The notes under the pieces: model-generated
The model's input: only the letters and a program-made list of their open reading frames with translations
Database searches by the model: none
Told to the model about the DNA's origin: nothing
Shown here: positions 62,728 to 64,000 of the stretch, piece after piece
Numbering within the stretch: position 1 is the stretch's first letter
Layout: each line of letters opens with the position of its first letter
Source of the DNA: Erysipelatoclostridium sp. AM42-17
GTDB lineage: Bacteria; Bacillota_I; Bacilli_A; Erysipelotrichales; Coprobacillaceae
Assembly: GCF_003480255.1 (NCBI RefSeq)
Contig: NZ_QUIN01000003.1
Coordinates: 4,159-68,158, forward strand
Length of the DNA stretch: 64,000 nucleotides
Direction of reading: 5' to 3'
Made by a program: the position numbers and the translations under genes

Positions 62728-62745
62728 CAATGCTGTCTTTTGACA
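62711..62745 (+). terminator. Heme operon terminator
   Basis: AAGACAGCAT pairs with ATGCTGTCTT around a 9-base loop holding the stop codon, followed by TTGACATAA. The stem is good but the T-run is short. The rest of the 225-base gap to tatD holds only a promoter. Confidence 0.65.
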
Positions 62746-62905
62746 TAATAAGACATATATAGCATAAAATGATAAAGAATACGATAATCTATGTTTAAAT
62801 TTCTCTTTTGTCTAAAAATAAAAAATAATTATAAAACAAAAATAAAAAACATGTCGATTTAATCAACTTAAATTTATTATGGATGATTGTGTGAACTTTA
62901 GAAAT

Positions 62906-62934
62906 TTGACAAAACCATCTAGATTTGTTAGGAT
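62906..62934 (+). promoter_or_regulatory. tatD promoter
   Basis: A perfect TTGACA (62906-62911) and TAGGAT (62929-62934) with 17-base spacing, 18 bases before the tatD start. Confidence 0.65.
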
Positions 62935-62952
62935 GTCAACCGAGGTGATTCT

Positions 62953-63711
62953 ATGTACTTTGATACACATTGTCATTTAAACAGTGACGAATTATATGTT
63001 GATCACGATATGTTTATCAAAAATGCTTTAGCTAATGATGTTAGATATATGATGGTTGTTGGCTATGATTTAACATCATCGAAAAGAGCCGTTGAACTCG
63101 CACATGAATATGATTTTATTTATGCTGCTGTAGGAATCGGTCCTAATGATTGCAAAGACACAACAGATCAAGATTTAAACATAATCGATAAGTATTTAGA
63201 AGATCCACGTGTTTTAGCATTAGGAGAGATTGGTCTCGATTATTATTGGGATGATGTTACTCCTGAAAAGCAAAAAGAAATCTTTGATAAGCAAATGATA
63301 TTAGCAAAGAAACATCAAAAACCAGTGTTAATTCATTGCCGCGATGCTTATGAAGATACTTATGATATGTTAAAACACCATGGACATCCAGGAGTCATGC
63401 ATTGTTATAGTGGATCGGTAGAAATGGCTAAAAGATTTATTAACTTAGGGTTCTATATTTCTTTAGCTGGACCAGTTACATTTAAAAATGCCAGAGTTCC
63501 TAAAGATGTGGCAGCAAATATTGGTTTAGAACATTTATTAATTGAAACCGACTGTCCTTATTTAACACCTCACCCATATCGAGGAAAGTTAAATGAGCCT
63601 GCAAATGTTGTGTATATTGCCCAGGAAATAGCTAAGCTAAAGAACATGGAGATAGAAAACGTTGCAAGTGCGACAACGTTTAATGCTAAAAAAGTTTTTG
63701 GCATTAAATAG
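62953..63711 (+). CDS. TatD-family metal-dependent deoxyribonuclease
   Basis: A 252-residue TIM-barrel nuclease of the YabD/TatD family. The metal residues are visible in FDTHCHLNSDEL (HxH), ALGEIGLDYYW, PVLIHCRDAYEDT, MHCYSG and IETDCPYLTPHP. TatD proteins are 3-prime to 5-prime DNA nucleases and process damaged DNA. It lies 11 bases before a yabE-like gene, matching the metS-yabD-yabE order of Bacillus, although here metG is 28 kb away. It begins a new transcription unit. Confidence 0.94.
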   Translation: MYFDTHCHLNSDELYVDHDMFIKNALANDVRYMMVVGYDLTSSKRAVELAHEYDFIYAAVGIGPNDCKDTTDQDLNIIDKYLEDPRVLALGEIGLDYYWDDVTPEKQKEIFDKQMILAKKHQKPVLIHCRDAYEDTYDMLKHHGHPGVMHCYSGSVEMAKRFINLGFYISLAGPVTFKNARVPKDVAANIGLEHLLIETDCPYLTPHPYRGKLNEPANVVYIAQEIAKLKNMEIENVASATTFNAKKVFGIK

Positions 63712-63722
63712 GAGGAAAATTA

Positions 63723-64000
63723 ATGAACAAAATTAAACAAGCAGTTATTAAAGCGGACCCTCGTTTGAAGGGGTTATTAGTGGTGATGATTGCTTATATT
63801 GGGATTATGACAACGATGTTAGTATCGGGGGCTACATCCCAAATTGATCACTATCAAGAAACAGTAGCAATCGAAGTACAGGATGGTAGTGATGAACAAA
63901 AAGATTATTTAGTAAGACAAAATACTGTAAGAAAAGTTTTAAATGAATTAAATATTCATTTAAATCAAAATGATACAGTCAATAAAGATTTTAATTATAT
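63723..64000 (+). CDS. YabE/RpfB-like cell-wall protein, 5-prime part (runs off the window)
   Basis: The visible 92 codons begin MNKIKQAVIKADPRLKGLLV with a signal or anchor helix (about 17-38), then a DUF348-like unit: VAIEVQDGSDEQKDYLVRQNTVRKVLNELNIHLNQNDTVN. DUF348 repeats head the YabE/RpfB family of wall-remodelling proteins with G5 and 3D domains. It follows tatD by 11 bases with AGGAGG. The rest of the gene lies beyond the window, so domain content downstream is not known. Confidence 0.75.
   Translation, partial: MNKIKQAVIKADPRLKGLLVVMIAYIGIMTTMLVSGATSQIDHYQETVAIEVQDGSDEQKDYLVRQNTVRKVLNELNIHLNQNDTVNKDFNY

Overview
The window looks like the replication-origin region of a low-GC, Gram-positive, probably spore-forming Firmicute. 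The base composition is very AT-rich. The gene order around rpmH, dnaA, dnaN, recF, gyrB and gyrA is of Bacillus type, and there are T-box and cobalamin leaders, a yabG sporulation protease gene and surface proteins with C-terminal anchors. I infer an Erysipelotrichia-like gut organism; that placement is a judgement from gene content, not a computed result. Transcription diverges from about 14.5 to 14.9 kb: nearly all genes to the left are on the minus strand and nearly all to the right on the plus strand, as expected at oriC.

Left arm (1-14.5 kb). A DUF308 membrane protein and a radical SAM protein are divergent around two strong dyads. A TetR-type regulator ends an mnmE, small membrane protein, MscS, TetR gene string. 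Next come a polar amino-acid ABC importer, a ketopantoate reductase, and a three-gene operon with two PLP enzymes and an acetyltransferase. The promoters of the importer and of this operon share an 18/19-base element at the -35 region. The conserved jag-yidC-rnpA-rpmH cluster then reads away from oriC.

Origin (14.5-16.4 kb). DnaA-box-like sites lie upstream of dnaA. Two consensus boxes followed by a run of TAA/TAG triplets and an AT-rich stretch lie between dnaA and dnaN, which suggests a bipartite origin with its unwinding site on the dnaN side. Two perfect parS sites (30.3 and 33.0 kb) and one degenerate copy (38.4 kb) lie on the right arm.

Right arm, housekeeping (16.4-35.2 kb). dnaN, the S4-domain gene, recF, gyrB, gyrA, a DUF4186 gene, serS, a GNAT gene, the SRP RNA, tadA, dnaX, recR, tmk, holB, ricT-like, a tRNA methyltransferase, rsmI and T-box-controlled metG follow. 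The ybaB/ebfC, yaaQ/yaaR and yabA genes found at these junctions in Bacillus are absent here. The same conserved block resumes at 52.9 kb (rnmV, rsmA, yabG, ispE, glmU, prs) and 62.9 kb (tatD, yabE-like), so three accessory modules sit inside it.

Accessory modules. (1) 35.3-38.1 kb: a cobalamin riboswitch controls a secreted alpha/alpha-barrel protein, a DUF4430 protein and an ECF S component. The first two look like the two halves of vertebrate intrinsic factor/transcobalamin as separate surface-anchored proteins. (2) 44.4-50.8 kb: a mannitol-type PTS operon lacks mtlD but carries a 1-phosphofructokinase-type kinase and a SorE-like dehydrogenase, which suggests a mannitol to mannitol-1-P to fructose-1-P to fructose-1,6-bisP route; a class III fructose bisphosphatase gene follows. 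(3) 58.4-62.7 kb: a NEAT/Shp/Isd-type heme uptake operon. The B12 and heme surface proteins share an AV[KQ]TGD-membrane-basic C-terminus. Other items are a MarR-controlled 1410-residue dehydratase-activase fusion protein, and a 28-residue membrane miniprotein with its own promoter and terminator.
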